Below, piece after piece: positions 50,836 through 59,541 of a DNA stretch of 64,000 nt. Below the pieces are notes generated by a model. The model was not told the DNA's origin and searched no databases. It worked only from the letters and a program-made list of their open reading frames with translations. Made by a program: the position numbers and the translations under genes. The stretch's first letter is position 1, and each line of letters begins with the position of its first letter. This DNA comes from Anaerobaca lacustris (GTDB lineage Bacteria; Planctomycetota; Phycisphaerae; Sedimentisphaerales; Anaerobacaceae): the NCBI RefSeq assembly GCF_030012215.1, contig NZ_JASCXX010000012.1, positions 1 through 64,000 on the forward strand, given 5' to 3'.

Positions 50836-52064
50836 AATACAGCCGATTGCCATTGGCCTTGGCCATCCTTGCCATCGGCCTGATCGCAGGGATTGTGCTG
50901 GAAGGGAAACTCGACGTGCTCGTCCGTCTCGTGCCGCAAGGTCAGACGTGCGACCATGCAAACCATGAGGAGCACGATGTGCACGAGCACGAAGACGAGC
51001 ACATCGTCGAGCTGAGCGACGAGCAGATCGCGGAACTCGGAATCGAGACGGCCATCGCTCAGGCCGGGTCGTTGCGCCGGACCCTGTCTTTGCCGGGCCG
51101 GATTGGTGCCGACGCCGATCGGCTTGCCCACATCGTGACGCGGGTTGCCGGCGTAGCCACCGAGGTCCGAAAGACCCTCGGCGACAACGTCGCCCAAGGC
51201 GAGGTCATGGCGGTGGTCGAAAGCCGCGAGCTGGCCGATGTCAAGGCGGCCTATCTGGCCGCGTGGCGCAGGCTGGAACTGGCCCGGGCCAGGTTTGACC
51301 GTGAGCAGAGCCTCTGGGATAAGCGAATCTCCTCCGAGCAGGAATTCCTCGATGCCAGGCAGGCGGTGGCCGAAACGCAGATTGAATTGCGCGCGGCCGA
51401 GCAGAAGCTCCATGCGCTGGGGTTCAGCGACGAATACGTCCGTACGTTGCCGGAGCAGTCGGATCAGTCTCTGACGCGATACGAAATCCTCGCTCCCTTC
51501 GATGCGACGGTGATCGCCAAGCACATCACGATTGGAGAGGCCCTGAAGGACGACTCGGAACTCTTTGCGATCGCCGATCTGTCCACGGTTTGGGTTCAGC
51601 TCGACGTACATCAGCACGACCTTCCCTATGTCGAAGAAGGTCAGGAGGCCGTCGTCACGGTGGGACCGGGCGTGCCTCAGGCCACCGGGCGGATCGGCTA
51701 TGTGGCCCCGATTGCAGCCGAAGACACGCGCACGGTGCAGGCCCGCGTCGTGCTGCCCAACACTCGTGGCCGGTACCGCCCCGGCCTGTTCGCCAGGGCC
51801 GAGATCCTCACCGAGGCGACAACGGTCGACGTGCTGGTGCCCAGGTCGGCCGTGCAATCGCTCGAAGGTCGGCCGTGCGTCTTCGTCCCGTCCGAGCACG
51901 GTTTCGAGGCTCGGTTCGTATCGGTCGGCCGGTCGAGCCAGGGGGCCGTGGAGATCACGTCCGGCCTGGTGGCCGGCGAGCCATTCGCGATCCAAGGCGC
52001 CTTCGAACTGAAAGCGGCCATCGTTACCGCCGGCCTCGGCAGCCACGCCGGTCACGGTCACTGA
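50832..52064 (+). CDS. czcB-like: Heavy-metal efflux periplasmic adaptor (CzcB/CusB family)
   Basis: The ATG at 50832 overlaps the previous stop codon (ATGA), giving 410 residues. An N-terminal membrane anchor (about 5-25) is followed by a His/Glu-rich stretch (HANHEEHDVHEHEDEHIVEL). Next come the barrel-sandwich (biotinyl-lipoyl-like) halves, a helical hairpin (VKAAYLAAWRRLELARARF), and a beta-barrel (VWVQLDVHQHDLPYVEEGQ). The C-terminus is again His-rich (SHAGHGH). The His-rich ends suggest direct metal handling. The adaptor links the RND pump to the outer-membrane factor. Confidence 0.92.
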   Translation: MKYSRLPLALAILAIGLIAGIVLEGKLDVLVRLVPQGQTCDHANHEEHDVHEHEDEHIVELSDEQIAELGIETAIAQAGSLRRTLSLPGRIGADADRLAHIVTRVAGVATEVRKTLGDNVAQGEVMAVVESRELADVKAAYLAAWRRLELARARFDREQSLWDKRISSEQEFLDARQAVAETQIELRAAEQKLHALGFSDEYVRTLPEQSDQSLTRYEILAPFDATVIAKHITIGEALKDDSELFAIADLSTVWVQLDVHQHDLPYVEEGQEAVVTVGPGVPQATGRIGYVAPIAAEDTRTVQARVVLPNTRGRYRPGLFARAEILTEATTVDVLVPRSAVQSLEGRPCVFVPSEHGFEARFVSVGRSSQGAVEITSGLVAGEPFAIQGAFELKAAIVTAGLGSHAGHGH

Positions 52065-52077
52065 AAGGAGCCTGCGA

Positions 52078-55000
52078 ATGTCCGCGAGAATCATGGACAT
52101 CTCATTACGCTATCGATTCCTCGTCGTTGTCGCCATCGCTGGGATCGTCGGATTCGGCTCGTACGCCTATACGCAGTTGCCCATCGACGCCTTCCCGGAC
52201 ATCTCGCCCGTGATGGTGCCGGTCTTTGCCGACGTACACGGCATGGCCCCGGAAGAGATTGAACGCCTGATCGCGTTTCCCATTGAGTCGGCCATGAACG
52301 GCCTGCCCGGCGTCACGCAGATCAAGTCCACCTCCGCGTTCGGCCTGGCGGCCGTCTACGTCTATTTCAAGGACGACGTGGACATCTACTTCGCGCGGAC
52401 GATCGTGGCCGAGCGTCTCAATCGGGCCCTGGCCGAGCTGCCCCCGATGCACGAGCCGCCTCAACTGGGGCCGATCTCCACCGGCCTCGGTCAGATCTTC
52501 ATCTATTACCTGACGCTCGACGAGGGGGCCGACACGGAAGGCAAGGCTCCCGACATCTACCTGCGCGAGGTCAACGATTGGGTAGTCAAGCGGCAGCTCC
52601 AGACGGTGCCCGGTGTCACGGACATCCTCTCGATCGGTGGACACGTCCTGCAGTATCAGATTCAGGTCGATCCGCACGCCATGAACCAGTACCACGTATC
52701 CCTGAGCGATCTCGTGCGCGCCGTGAAGGCCAACAACGCCAACGCGGGCGGCCAGTTCATGGTCCTGGGCCAGGAAGAGCACCTCGTACGCGGCATCGGT
52801 CTGCTGCGCGATCTTGAAGACATCGGCAGCGTTCCCATCGCCGTCCGCAACGGTGTCCCGATCCGGGTCGCCGACGTCGCCGCCGTCCGCTATGGTCCGG
52901 AAGTCCGTCGAGGCGTGGTTTCCCGAAACGGAACCGCCGAGGTCGTCTCCGGCATGGTCCTCCAGCTCTACGGCGAGAACACCTACAGGGTCATCGAGCG
53001 GCTGTACGTGAAGATCGCCGACGTCCAGGCGTCCCTGCCCGCCGGCGTGCGTCTGGTGCCGTATTATGAACAGGCCGAACTTGTCCGCCGGGCGACCGGG
53101 ACCGTCAAAAAGGCCCTGCTGTTGGGCGCTGTGATGGTGGTCGTGACGCTCTTCGTCTTCCTGGGCAACGTGCGCAGCGCGCTGATCGTGTCGTTGTCGC
53201 TTCCGCTGTGTGCATTGATCAGCGTAATCCTCATGCGTTTGACGGGCATCTCGGCGAACCTGATGTCGCTCGGCGGGATCGCGATCGGCATCGGCATGTT
53301 GGCCGACGGCGCGATCGTCATGGTCGAAAACATCTTTCGACACCTCAATATGGACGTGAAGGACACGGCTCGGGAGAAGGCACAGATCGTGTTCGACGCG
53401 GCGAGCCAGGTCAGCCGACCGATCGTTTTCTCCATTCTGATCATCGTGACGGTCTTCCTGCCGATCTTCGCTTTGCAGGACGTTGAAGGCAAAATGTTCG
53501 CGCCAATGGCCGCGACGTTGTGCTTCGCGCTGGCCGGTTCGTTGGTCGTGGTCGTGGCCGTGGCCGTCGCGCCGGCGCTATGCACGTATTTCCTGAAAGA
53601 ACGTCGGCACCGGGAATTCAGCCTGGTCAACTGGCTCATGTTGCTCTACCACCGGCCGCTTCGCTGGGCGATCCGGCACAGGGCCGTGGTGCTTGCGGCC
53701 GTGCTCGTCGCGTTCTTCGGCAGCCTCCTGGCGGTACCGCATCTGGGGACCGAGTTCATCCCGACACTCGAAGAAGGCTCGATCCTGATCGGTGTGACCA
53801 TGGCGCCGTCGATCTCGCTCGCGAAGGCCACGGAGACGGTCCAGCTCCTGGAGCGCAAGATCGTGCGATTCGAGGAAGTCGAGGAGGTCGTCTCTCGCAT
53901 CGGACGGCCTGAGAGCGGAAGCCACCCGCACCCGGTCAATTACGCCGAGGTGCACATCGCGCTGCGACCGGCGAATCGCTGGACGCGATTCGCGAACAAG
54001 AAGGAACTGGTCGCCGCCCTGAACGAGACGCTGTCGGTCTATCCCGGTGTGCAACTGAATTTCACCCAGCCGATCCAGAACGCCTTCGACGAGTTGCTCT
54101 CGGGCATCAAGGCCCAGGTGGCGATCAAGCTGTTCGGCGAGGACCTCGACGTCCTCCGCGACAAGGCCGGCGAGATCGCCGAGGCCATCGCCGGCGTCCC
54201 GGGCCTGGTCGACCTGGCCGCCGAGCAGAATTTCGGCCAGCCCCAGGTGCAGGTCATCGCCGACCGGGCGGCGTGTTCCCGTTACGGCATCGACGTCAGC
54301 GACATTCTCGAACTGGTGGAGCTGGCCATCGGCGGTGAAGTCATCGACACGATCTACCTCCAGAACCGGCGGTTTGGCATCCACGTACGCTACCAGGAGC
54401 CGTACCGCGCCGATCCGGAGGCCATCGAGGGCCTTCTCGTGCCCGCGCAGAACGGGATGCTCGTACCGCTCAAGCAGGTCGCCAGAGTCGGTCAGGTCAC
54501 GGGACCCATCCAGATCCATCGGGAGCACAACCAGCGGCGATGGGTCGTCCAGGCCAACATTCGAGGCCGTGACACCGGTGGCGTCATCGCCGACGTCAAA
54601 GAGGCGATCGCCCGGAAGGTGACGCTGCCGCCGGGCTACCACATCGAATACGGCGGGCAATTCGAGAACCAGCAGCGGGCCATGACCCGCCTGTCGATCA
54701 TCGTGCCGATCGTCATCGCAGCGGTCGTGCTCATGCTCTTTCTGGCGTTCGGGTCTCTGCGCCACGCGATGCTGATCGTATCAGGCATCCCACTGGCCCT
54801 GATCGGCGGTGTCTTCGGCTTGCTGCTGATGGGGGAGTACCTGTCCGTTCCCGCCGCCGTCGGGTTCATCGCGCTGTTCGGCATCGCCGTGCAGAACGGG
54901 GTCGTGCTCGTTACGCGGATCAACCAGATGTGCGACGAGGGTATGACGGTCGATGAGGCGGTTATCGCCGGCAGTCTGCAGCGGCTCCGCCCGGTCCTGA

Positions 55001-55182
55001 TGACCGCGACCACGACCGTGCTGGGTCTGCTGCCGCTGTTGCTGTCGCACGGGATCGGCTCGGAGGTCCAGCGGCCGCTGGCGACCGTTGTGGTCTTCGG
55101 CCTGACCTCGGCCACCTTCCTGACCCTGTTCGTGATCCCCGCGCTCTATCCGTGGTTCAGCCGGAAGACGGTCGAATACTGA
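52078..55182 (+). CDS. czcA-like: Heavy-metal RND efflux pump (CzcA/CusA family)
   Basis: The 1034-residue inner-membrane proton/metal antiporter has the typical start (ISLRYRFLVVVAIAGIVGFGSYAYTQLPID), twelve helices and two periplasmic loops. Helix 4 reads GGIAIGIGMLADGAIVMVEN. The Asp of LAD and the Glu of VEN are present, but the extra Asp that Co/Zn/Cd-type CzcA has six residues before (D402) is replaced by a hydrophobic residue. The pattern is therefore closer to monovalent-metal CusA-type pumps, although the metal cannot be fixed. RBS AAAGGAG, 13 bases after the adaptor gene. Confidence 0.93.
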   Translation: MSARIMDISLRYRFLVVVAIAGIVGFGSYAYTQLPIDAFPDISPVMVPVFADVHGMAPEEIERLIAFPIESAMNGLPGVTQIKSTSAFGLAAVYVYFKDDVDIYFARTIVAERLNRALAELPPMHEPPQLGPISTGLGQIFIYYLTLDEGADTEGKAPDIYLREVNDWVVKRQLQTVPGVTDILSIGGHVLQYQIQVDPHAMNQYHVSLSDLVRAVKANNANAGGQFMVLGQEEHLVRGIGLLRDLEDIGSVPIAVRNGVPIRVADVAAVRYGPEVRRGVVSRNGTAEVVSGMVLQLYGENTYRVIERLYVKIADVQASLPAGVRLVPYYEQAELVRRATGTVKKALLLGAVMVVVTLFVFLGNVRSALIVSLSLPLCALISVILMRLTGISANLMSLGGIAIGIGMLADGAIVMVENIFRHLNMDVKDTAREKAQIVFDAASQVSRPIVFSILIIVTVFLPIFALQDVEGKMFAPMAATLCFALAGSLVVVVAVAVAPALCTYFLKERRHREFSLVNWLMLLYHRPLRWAIRHRAVVLAAVLVAFFGSLLAVPHLGTEFIPTLEEGSILIGVTMAPSISLAKATETVQLLERKIVRFEEVEEVVSRIGRPESGSHPHPVNYAEVHIALRPANRWTRFANKKELVAALNETLSVYPGVQLNFTQPIQNAFDELLSGIKAQVAIKLFGEDLDVLRDKAGEIAEAIAGVPGLVDLAAEQNFGQPQVQVIADRAACSRYGIDVSDILELVELAIGGEVIDTIYLQNRRFGIHVRYQEPYRADPEAIEGLLVPAQNGMLVPLKQVARVGQVTGPIQIHREHNQRRWVVQANIRGRDTGGVIADVKEAIARKVTLPPGYHIEYGGQFENQQRAMTRLSIIVPIVIAAVVLMLFLAFGSLRHAMLIVSGIPLALIGGVFGLLLMGEYLSVPAAVGFIALFGIAVQNGVVLVTRINQMCDEGMTVDEAVIAGSLQRLRPVLMTATTTVLGLLPLLLSHGIGSEVQRPLATVVVFGLTSATFLTLFVIPALYPWFSRKTVEY

Positions 55183-55270
55183 CAGTTCCGGCTTGCGGCC
55201 GCCGATGATTCGATAGAAGATATGGCCACGTTCGTGAGATCAACGCTTGGTTGGATCGAAAGGCCCTGTG

Positions 55271-56299
55271 ATGAAGAACGTTGCTGCCGGCGTCGCTGTG
55301 GTCCTGGTGCTGCTGTGGACGAGTGGATCGGCCGCCGGGATTGATGCTGAACGTATTGCCGACGACGTTCGCGCTGCGCAGGTTCGTGACCTGCGGTTCG
55401 GGATGTTCATCTGCTGGTCGTTCAGCACCTTCTCCGGGCGCGAATGGACGCCCACGCAGGGCAAGGACGCCTCGTACTTCCGCGCCACCGGCTGCGACAC
55501 CGACCAGTGGGCGCGGGTCGCCCGCGAGGCCGGCATGCGCTATATCCTCTTTCTCACGAAGCATCACGACGGCTTCTGCCTGTGGGACACCGACACGACC
55601 GACAAGAAGGTGACCAACAGTCCGCTCGGGATGGACGTGCTGGCGGCGCTGCGACGATCGTGCGACAAATACGGCGTCAAGCTGGCGCTGTATTTCTCAG
55701 AGGGGGACTGGAACTGGCCCGGCAGCGTCGATGGCCAGGGCGGCCGGGGCGGAGGCCACGATCCCGAGACCAAGAAGGCACAATTGAAGGAGCTGTGCAC
55801 CCGGTACGGGCCGATCGAGTTCTTCTGGATGGACCACGCCGTCGGCGACGGCGGGCTCAGCCATGCTGAGACCGTCGAGTGGGTGCATCGCTTCCAGCCG
55901 AACTGCTTCGTCGGCTTCAACCACGGCCAGCCCGCCGGCCGGCTGTGCCTGCGCGAGCGGGGTCGGCCCGGTCCCTTGGGCGATGCCGGCGCTTCGCAGT
56001 ACAACAAGCAGGCCGAGCAGGATTACAGAGGCTACCTCGTCGCTGAATTCACCTATCCGATTCTGCCGGCCCACAAGGGCGGCGCCGATTGGTTCTATTC
56101 CTTGCCCGAACACGACGGCCTCTGCCACTCGGCCGAGAAGATCTATCGGGACTATCTCGGCGCCCGCGAGCACGGCAACATCTTCTCGCTCAACATCGGC
56201 CCCGACTACGCCGGAAGGCTCCGCGACATCGATGTCCGCACCCTCCGCCAGGTCGGCGCCATGATTGTGTCGTCTACGCCCAGCGCTTCTGAGCGATGA
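55271..56299 (+). CDS. Secreted GH29-type alpha-L-fucosidase-like protein
   Basis: The start is the ATG at 55271 (GAAAGG upstream), giving 342 residues with a signal peptide (about 1-23). The GH29 barrel blocks are present: LRFGMFICWS, YILFLTKHHDGFCLWDT and FFWMDHAVGDGG, in which D of WMD is the expected nucleophile. HHDGF is the fucose-binding motif. The protein is shorter than usual fucosidases (450+) and lacks the C-terminal beta domain. It probably removes fucose from glycans, but other deoxy-sugar substrates are possible. Its 3' end overlaps the convergent EamA gene by 26 bases. Confidence 0.8.
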   Translation: MKNVAAGVAVVLVLLWTSGSAAGIDAERIADDVRAAQVRDLRFGMFICWSFSTFSGREWTPTQGKDASYFRATGCDTDQWARVAREAGMRYILFLTKHHDGFCLWDTDTTDKKVTNSPLGMDVLAALRRSCDKYGVKLALYFSEGDWNWPGSVDGQGGRGGGHDPETKKAQLKELCTRYGPIEFFWMDHAVGDGGLSHAETVEWVHRFQPNCFVGFNHGQPAGRLCLRERGRPGPLGDAGASQYNKQAEQDYRGYLVAEFTYPILPAHKGGADWFYSLPEHDGLCHSAEKIYRDYLGAREHGNIFSLNIGPDYAGRLRDIDVRTLRQVGAMIVSSTPSASER

Positions 56300-57173
56300 T
56301 GCCGGCAATGATGAGAACCAGGCCGATGACGGTCGAGGGCAGGATCGTCTCGCCCAACACCAGGGCGATGACCAGCAGCGACAGGAAGGGGACCAGGTAG
56401 ATCAGGTTTACGACGTGGGCGGTGGTTGGGGCGGTCTTGAGGGCCTTGAGCCAGGCGAGGAAGGTGATCCCCATCTCGAAAAGACCGACGTAGACGCCGC
56501 CGGCCAGGCCCTGCCACGGCGGCATCTGGAGTCGGCCGGCCAGCAGCAGGGCGATGAGGATGTATCCTGTGGCGAAGGCGAAGTTCACGAAGAGCCGCAC
56601 CGCCTCGTCGCAGCGGTCTTTGGCGTTGTAGATCCAGAACAGGGCCCAGACAATGGTTGTGCTCAGGGCCAGCAGGACGCCGGTGCCGCTACTGAAACGA
56701 AAGCGGAGGATGTCGGCCGGTCCGGTGGCGCGCGTGGCGATGACCACGACGCCGGTGAAGCTGATGAGAATGGCCAGGAAGCTGGCGAATCGGATGCGCT
56801 GGCCGAGCAGAGGGATCGAAAGCAACACCAGCGTCAGCGGCCAGACGAAGTTGATCGGCTGGGCCTCCTGGGCGGGCAGCAGGGAATAGGCCTTGAACAG
56901 CACGACGTAATACAAGAACGGATTGAGAAATCCGAGTCCCGCCGACCACAGATAGTCCTTTCGGGTGAATGCCCGAAGCAGGTTGAGTCTTCTCGTCGCG
57001 AGCAGATAGACACCGAACGCGGCCGTCGACGTGGCGGAGGCGATGAACAGCAGCGGCAGGATCCCCACGTGACGTAGTGAGAGTTTGAACGCCGACGCCG
57101 ATGTCGCCCAGAACAGCACCGCCAGCATCGCATACAGATAGGCGGCGGCAGGGGATCGTCTCTCGTTGCTCAT
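56274..57173 (-). CDS. EamA/DMT-superfamily transporter
   Basis: The 299-residue membrane protein starts at the ATG at 57173, overlapping the stop of the polyol dehydrogenase gene (ATGA), so it is the last gene of the sugar operon. It has ten helices in two EamA repeats, with landmarks YAMLAVLFWATSASAFKLSL, INFVWPLTLVLLSIPLL and VVNLIYLVPFLSLLVIALVLGE. It is probably a carrier for a sugar or sugar derivative handled by the operon. The direction of transport is not known. Confidence 0.85.
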   Translation of the reverse strand: MSNERRSPAAAYLYAMLAVLFWATSASAFKLSLRHVGILPLLFIASATSTAAFGVYLLATRRLNLLRAFTRKDYLWSAGLGFLNPFLYYVVLFKAYSLLPAQEAQPINFVWPLTLVLLSIPLLGQRIRFASFLAILISFTGVVVIATRATGPADILRFRFSSGTGVLLALSTTIVWALFWIYNAKDRCDEAVRLFVNFAFATGYILIALLLAGRLQMPPWQGLAGGVYVGLFEMGITFLAWLKALKTAPTTAHVVNLIYLVPFLSLLVIALVLGETILPSTVIGLVLIIAGIIAQKRWA

Positions 57174-58447
57174 GGCCCGACCAGTTCGGCAAGCCGGTCT
57201 CTGGCCTGCCAGGTACAGTCGATCAGCTCGCAGCGGAAGGGCGGTTCCTCGTTCTTCCAGACCCATCGCAGCAGGCGGTCGAGGCCGGCCCGGTCGAGCT
57301 TTTGCCAGTCCATTCCGTGGAATTCATTGGGGACGTCGTACTGAGCGGCATTGTCCAGAAGCATGGCGACGCCCGCCAGTGCGCCCGTGGCCATGTTGTT
57401 CGGACGAATGTGGTATTCGAACGCCAGAGACATGGTCCCGAAGATGCGGTCGGTGGCGCCGAGCTTGCGGAGGATATCGCGGGCGGCACGGCTCGTTGTG
57501 TCGGCCAGAAACGGATTGGTGATGCGCCGGAGCAAGTCGTCGGCGTATCGCTGATAGCCGGACTCGGTGAACAGCTCGTCACCAAGCGACGCATACCTGG
57601 CGATCAGGGCCCCGCCGGATTCCTCGATGAAGGCCCGACGAGCCGTCTGCATGACGGCCTCGTCATCGGCCAGGTCCGTCATTGCGCCGCAGCCCTTCAG
57701 CGCGCCCAGGAAACCGAGCAGGGCATGGATGGCGTTGTGGCCGTAGAGCTTGGCCTCTTCGAAGGGCAGCAGGTCGTCTTTCTCGACGAACACATCGATG
57801 CCGGGTCGGAAGCCGCAAATGGTGGTCCGGCTGACGAGAATGTGGCTGAACTCCTCGACGAGGAACGCCCGGTCGATCCCCGGGACGATGGGCGTCAGGT
57901 TCAGCGCGGCAATCTCGGCCGGATCGGTCACTACCCGGCTCATCTTGCCGATCACCGTGTTGAGGAACTGCACGCGCTGTGGCAACGGACTGCTCAGACG
58001 CTCCGCGACGGCGTCCCGCAGGATCTCGGCGGCGTGGTTGTTGTTTTCCGCCGTGTAGACGATGGCGGGTTCTTCCTCTCTGTGGACCAGGCCGTCGGCG
58101 ATCATCGCGGCGATGCTGTTGCTCTGGCCCGAAGTGAAGAAGTTCACCGACGGCAGGCAGGTGCAGATTTCCGTCGCCTGAATCAGCGCGATGCGAAGGG
58201 CTTCGTTGTCACTTGTGTCCGTCGGGTCGAACAGTTCGACGTTATCGATCCGCTGCGTTTCGATCCGGTCGGCCCGAGCGACGTTGACGTGGTACGTTCC
58301 ACGGTTGGCCCGAACGGCGTGGACGAGGGCTCGGTCGATTTCTGCGACGGCGATCCGCGAGAATCGACCGCTCTGAAAGGCCTCCTTGGCGAACAGGCCG
58401 CTCTGGATCGGCCCGAATCCGAAACCCACGAGAATGTGATCGGTCAT
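57170..58447 (-). CDS. Mannitol-1-phosphate 5-dehydrogenase-like polyol dehydrogenase
   Basis: The 425-residue protein starts at the ATG at 58447, one base after the stop codon of the DUF4432 gene. The Rossmann motif is ILVGFGFGPIQSGLFAKEAF. The C-terminal half has the mannitol dehydrogenase-family helical blocks (PGIDVFVEKDDLLPFEEAKLYGHNAIHALLGFLG, with the conserved K-x4-N-x2-H active-site pattern KLYGHNAIH). It would interconvert a sugar phosphate and a polyol phosphate with NAD. The exact substrate is uncertain, because the sequence is divergent from MtlD. Confidence 0.82.
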   Translation of the reverse strand: MTDHILVGFGFGPIQSGLFAKEAFQSGRFSRIAVAEIDRALVHAVRANRGTYHVNVARADRIETQRIDNVELFDPTDTSDNEALRIALIQATEICTCLPSVNFFTSGQSNSIAAMIADGLVHREEEPAIVYTAENNNHAAEILRDAVAERLSSPLPQRVQFLNTVIGKMSRVVTDPAEIAALNLTPIVPGIDRAFLVEEFSHILVSRTTICGFRPGIDVFVEKDDLLPFEEAKLYGHNAIHALLGFLGALKGCGAMTDLADDEAVMQTARRAFIEESGGALIARYASLGDELFTESGYQRYADDLLRRITNPFLADTTSRAARDILRKLGATDRIFGTMSLAFEYHIRPNNMATGALAGVAMLLDNAAQYDVPNEFHGMDWQKLDRAGLDRLLRWVWKNEEPPFRCELIDCTWQARDRLAELVGP

Positions 58448-58448
58448 C

Positions 58449-59525
58449 TCACTGCCCGGCTGTCTTGAGGAAGGCATCGATGTCGGCATCCTTCGTGAGC
58501 ACACGGATTTCCAGGTCGTAGGTCCGGCTCTTGCCGGGGGCCAGATGGATCAGCTTCTTCTGCTTGCGGGCGGCACTCTGGCCGATTGGGAAATTGGTGC
58601 CCGGCTCCAGCCCGGTGACGTATTCGCCCGGGCCCCAGTGCTGCCAGTTGGCCATGCAGGGGAACTGCGTCTTCTTATAGCGCGTCGCCACCGCCAGGCC
58701 GAGCTTCTGGTTGTACAGGCCGATCGTGCAGTGCCCGCTCTTGTCGGCGGCCACGTCGATGAACCCGCAGGCCTCGCCGCCGCCGCGATGGGCTTCCAGC
58801 GGCTTGCGGCATGTGTGGAAGTCGTTCTTGTCGTTGAAGATCGCGTTGTCCATGTCCATGCCGCGCGACCGCCAGGCGCCCTTCCACAAAATCTGCGTGC
58901 CCTCGTCGACCAGGGGCCATCCATAGTTGCAGTGGTACAGCAGCATGTGCGGCGTCGGCGTGTTGCCCATATTCGTCACCACGTCGTGGATGCGGATTGC
59001 GGGCTGGCCCAGCGTGCTCGAGATGGTCCGGCGCAGTTGCAGGGTCGGGCCGAAGACGCGGTATTCCTTCACGACGGCCGTGATGCTCATATCGAGCTTG
59101 CCGGTTCGCAGGTCGGGCTGGACGACGGATTCGACCTCGGCCGGGGTGTTGCTGATCCGCCCGTGCAGACCGCGCCGGCCCGATTCATCGTTCTCCGGCC
59201 CCCCGACGTGACTGAGGCCGCAGGTCGTCAGCAGACCGCCGCCGAACGGCCAGAGCCATTCGATGCCTTCGTTGGCGTCCGGGCGCGGGGCAGTTGCCCC
59301 CGCGTGGCTGAGCCATGCGAGACTGTGCTGATTGTGGAACGTATCCACGATGTCCAGCGCCCGGTCGATGACGACCTTGTAGCGCAGACCCGATCCTGTA
59401 TTGATCCACGCGATCCGCGTGCCCTTGCCAAGCCCGTTGTCCAGGACACTCGTCTCGATCCCGCCCACCTGCGCGGGATTGCCCACTCTGTCCTGCCAGT
59501 CGAACGACGTCTTCTTCTGTGCCAT
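58449..59525 (-). CDS. DUF4432 (aldose 1-epimerase-like) protein
   Basis: The 358-residue protein belongs to the galactose mutarotase-like fold group DUF4432. Blocks seen are RYKVVIDRALDIVDTFHNQHSLAWLSHAG, TPHMLLYHCNYGWPLVDEG and HWGPGEYVTGLEPGTNFPIG. The His of YHCNYGWP and Glu of GLEPG align with mutarotase catalytic residues. No signal peptide is seen, so it is cytoplasmic. It is the third-last gene of the operon, 16 bases after the PfkB gene, and probably equilibrates anomers of the operon's sugar. Confidence 0.85.
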   Translation of the reverse strand: MAQKKTSFDWQDRVGNPAQVGGIETSVLDNGLGKGTRIAWINTGSGLRYKVVIDRALDIVDTFHNQHSLAWLSHAGATAPRPDANEGIEWLWPFGGGLLTTCGLSHVGGPENDESGRRGLHGRISNTPAEVESVVQPDLRTGKLDMSITAVVKEYRVFGPTLQLRRTISSTLGQPAIRIHDVVTNMGNTPTPHMLLYHCNYGWPLVDEGTQILWKGAWRSRGMDMDNAIFNDKNDFHTCRKPLEAHRGGGEACGFIDVAADKSGHCTIGLYNQKLGLAVATRYKKTQFPCMANWQHWGPGEYVTGLEPGTNFPIGQSAARKQKKLIHLAPGKSRTYDLEIRVLTKDADIDAFLKTAGQ

Positions 59526-59541
59526 CTCAATCCACTCCCAA

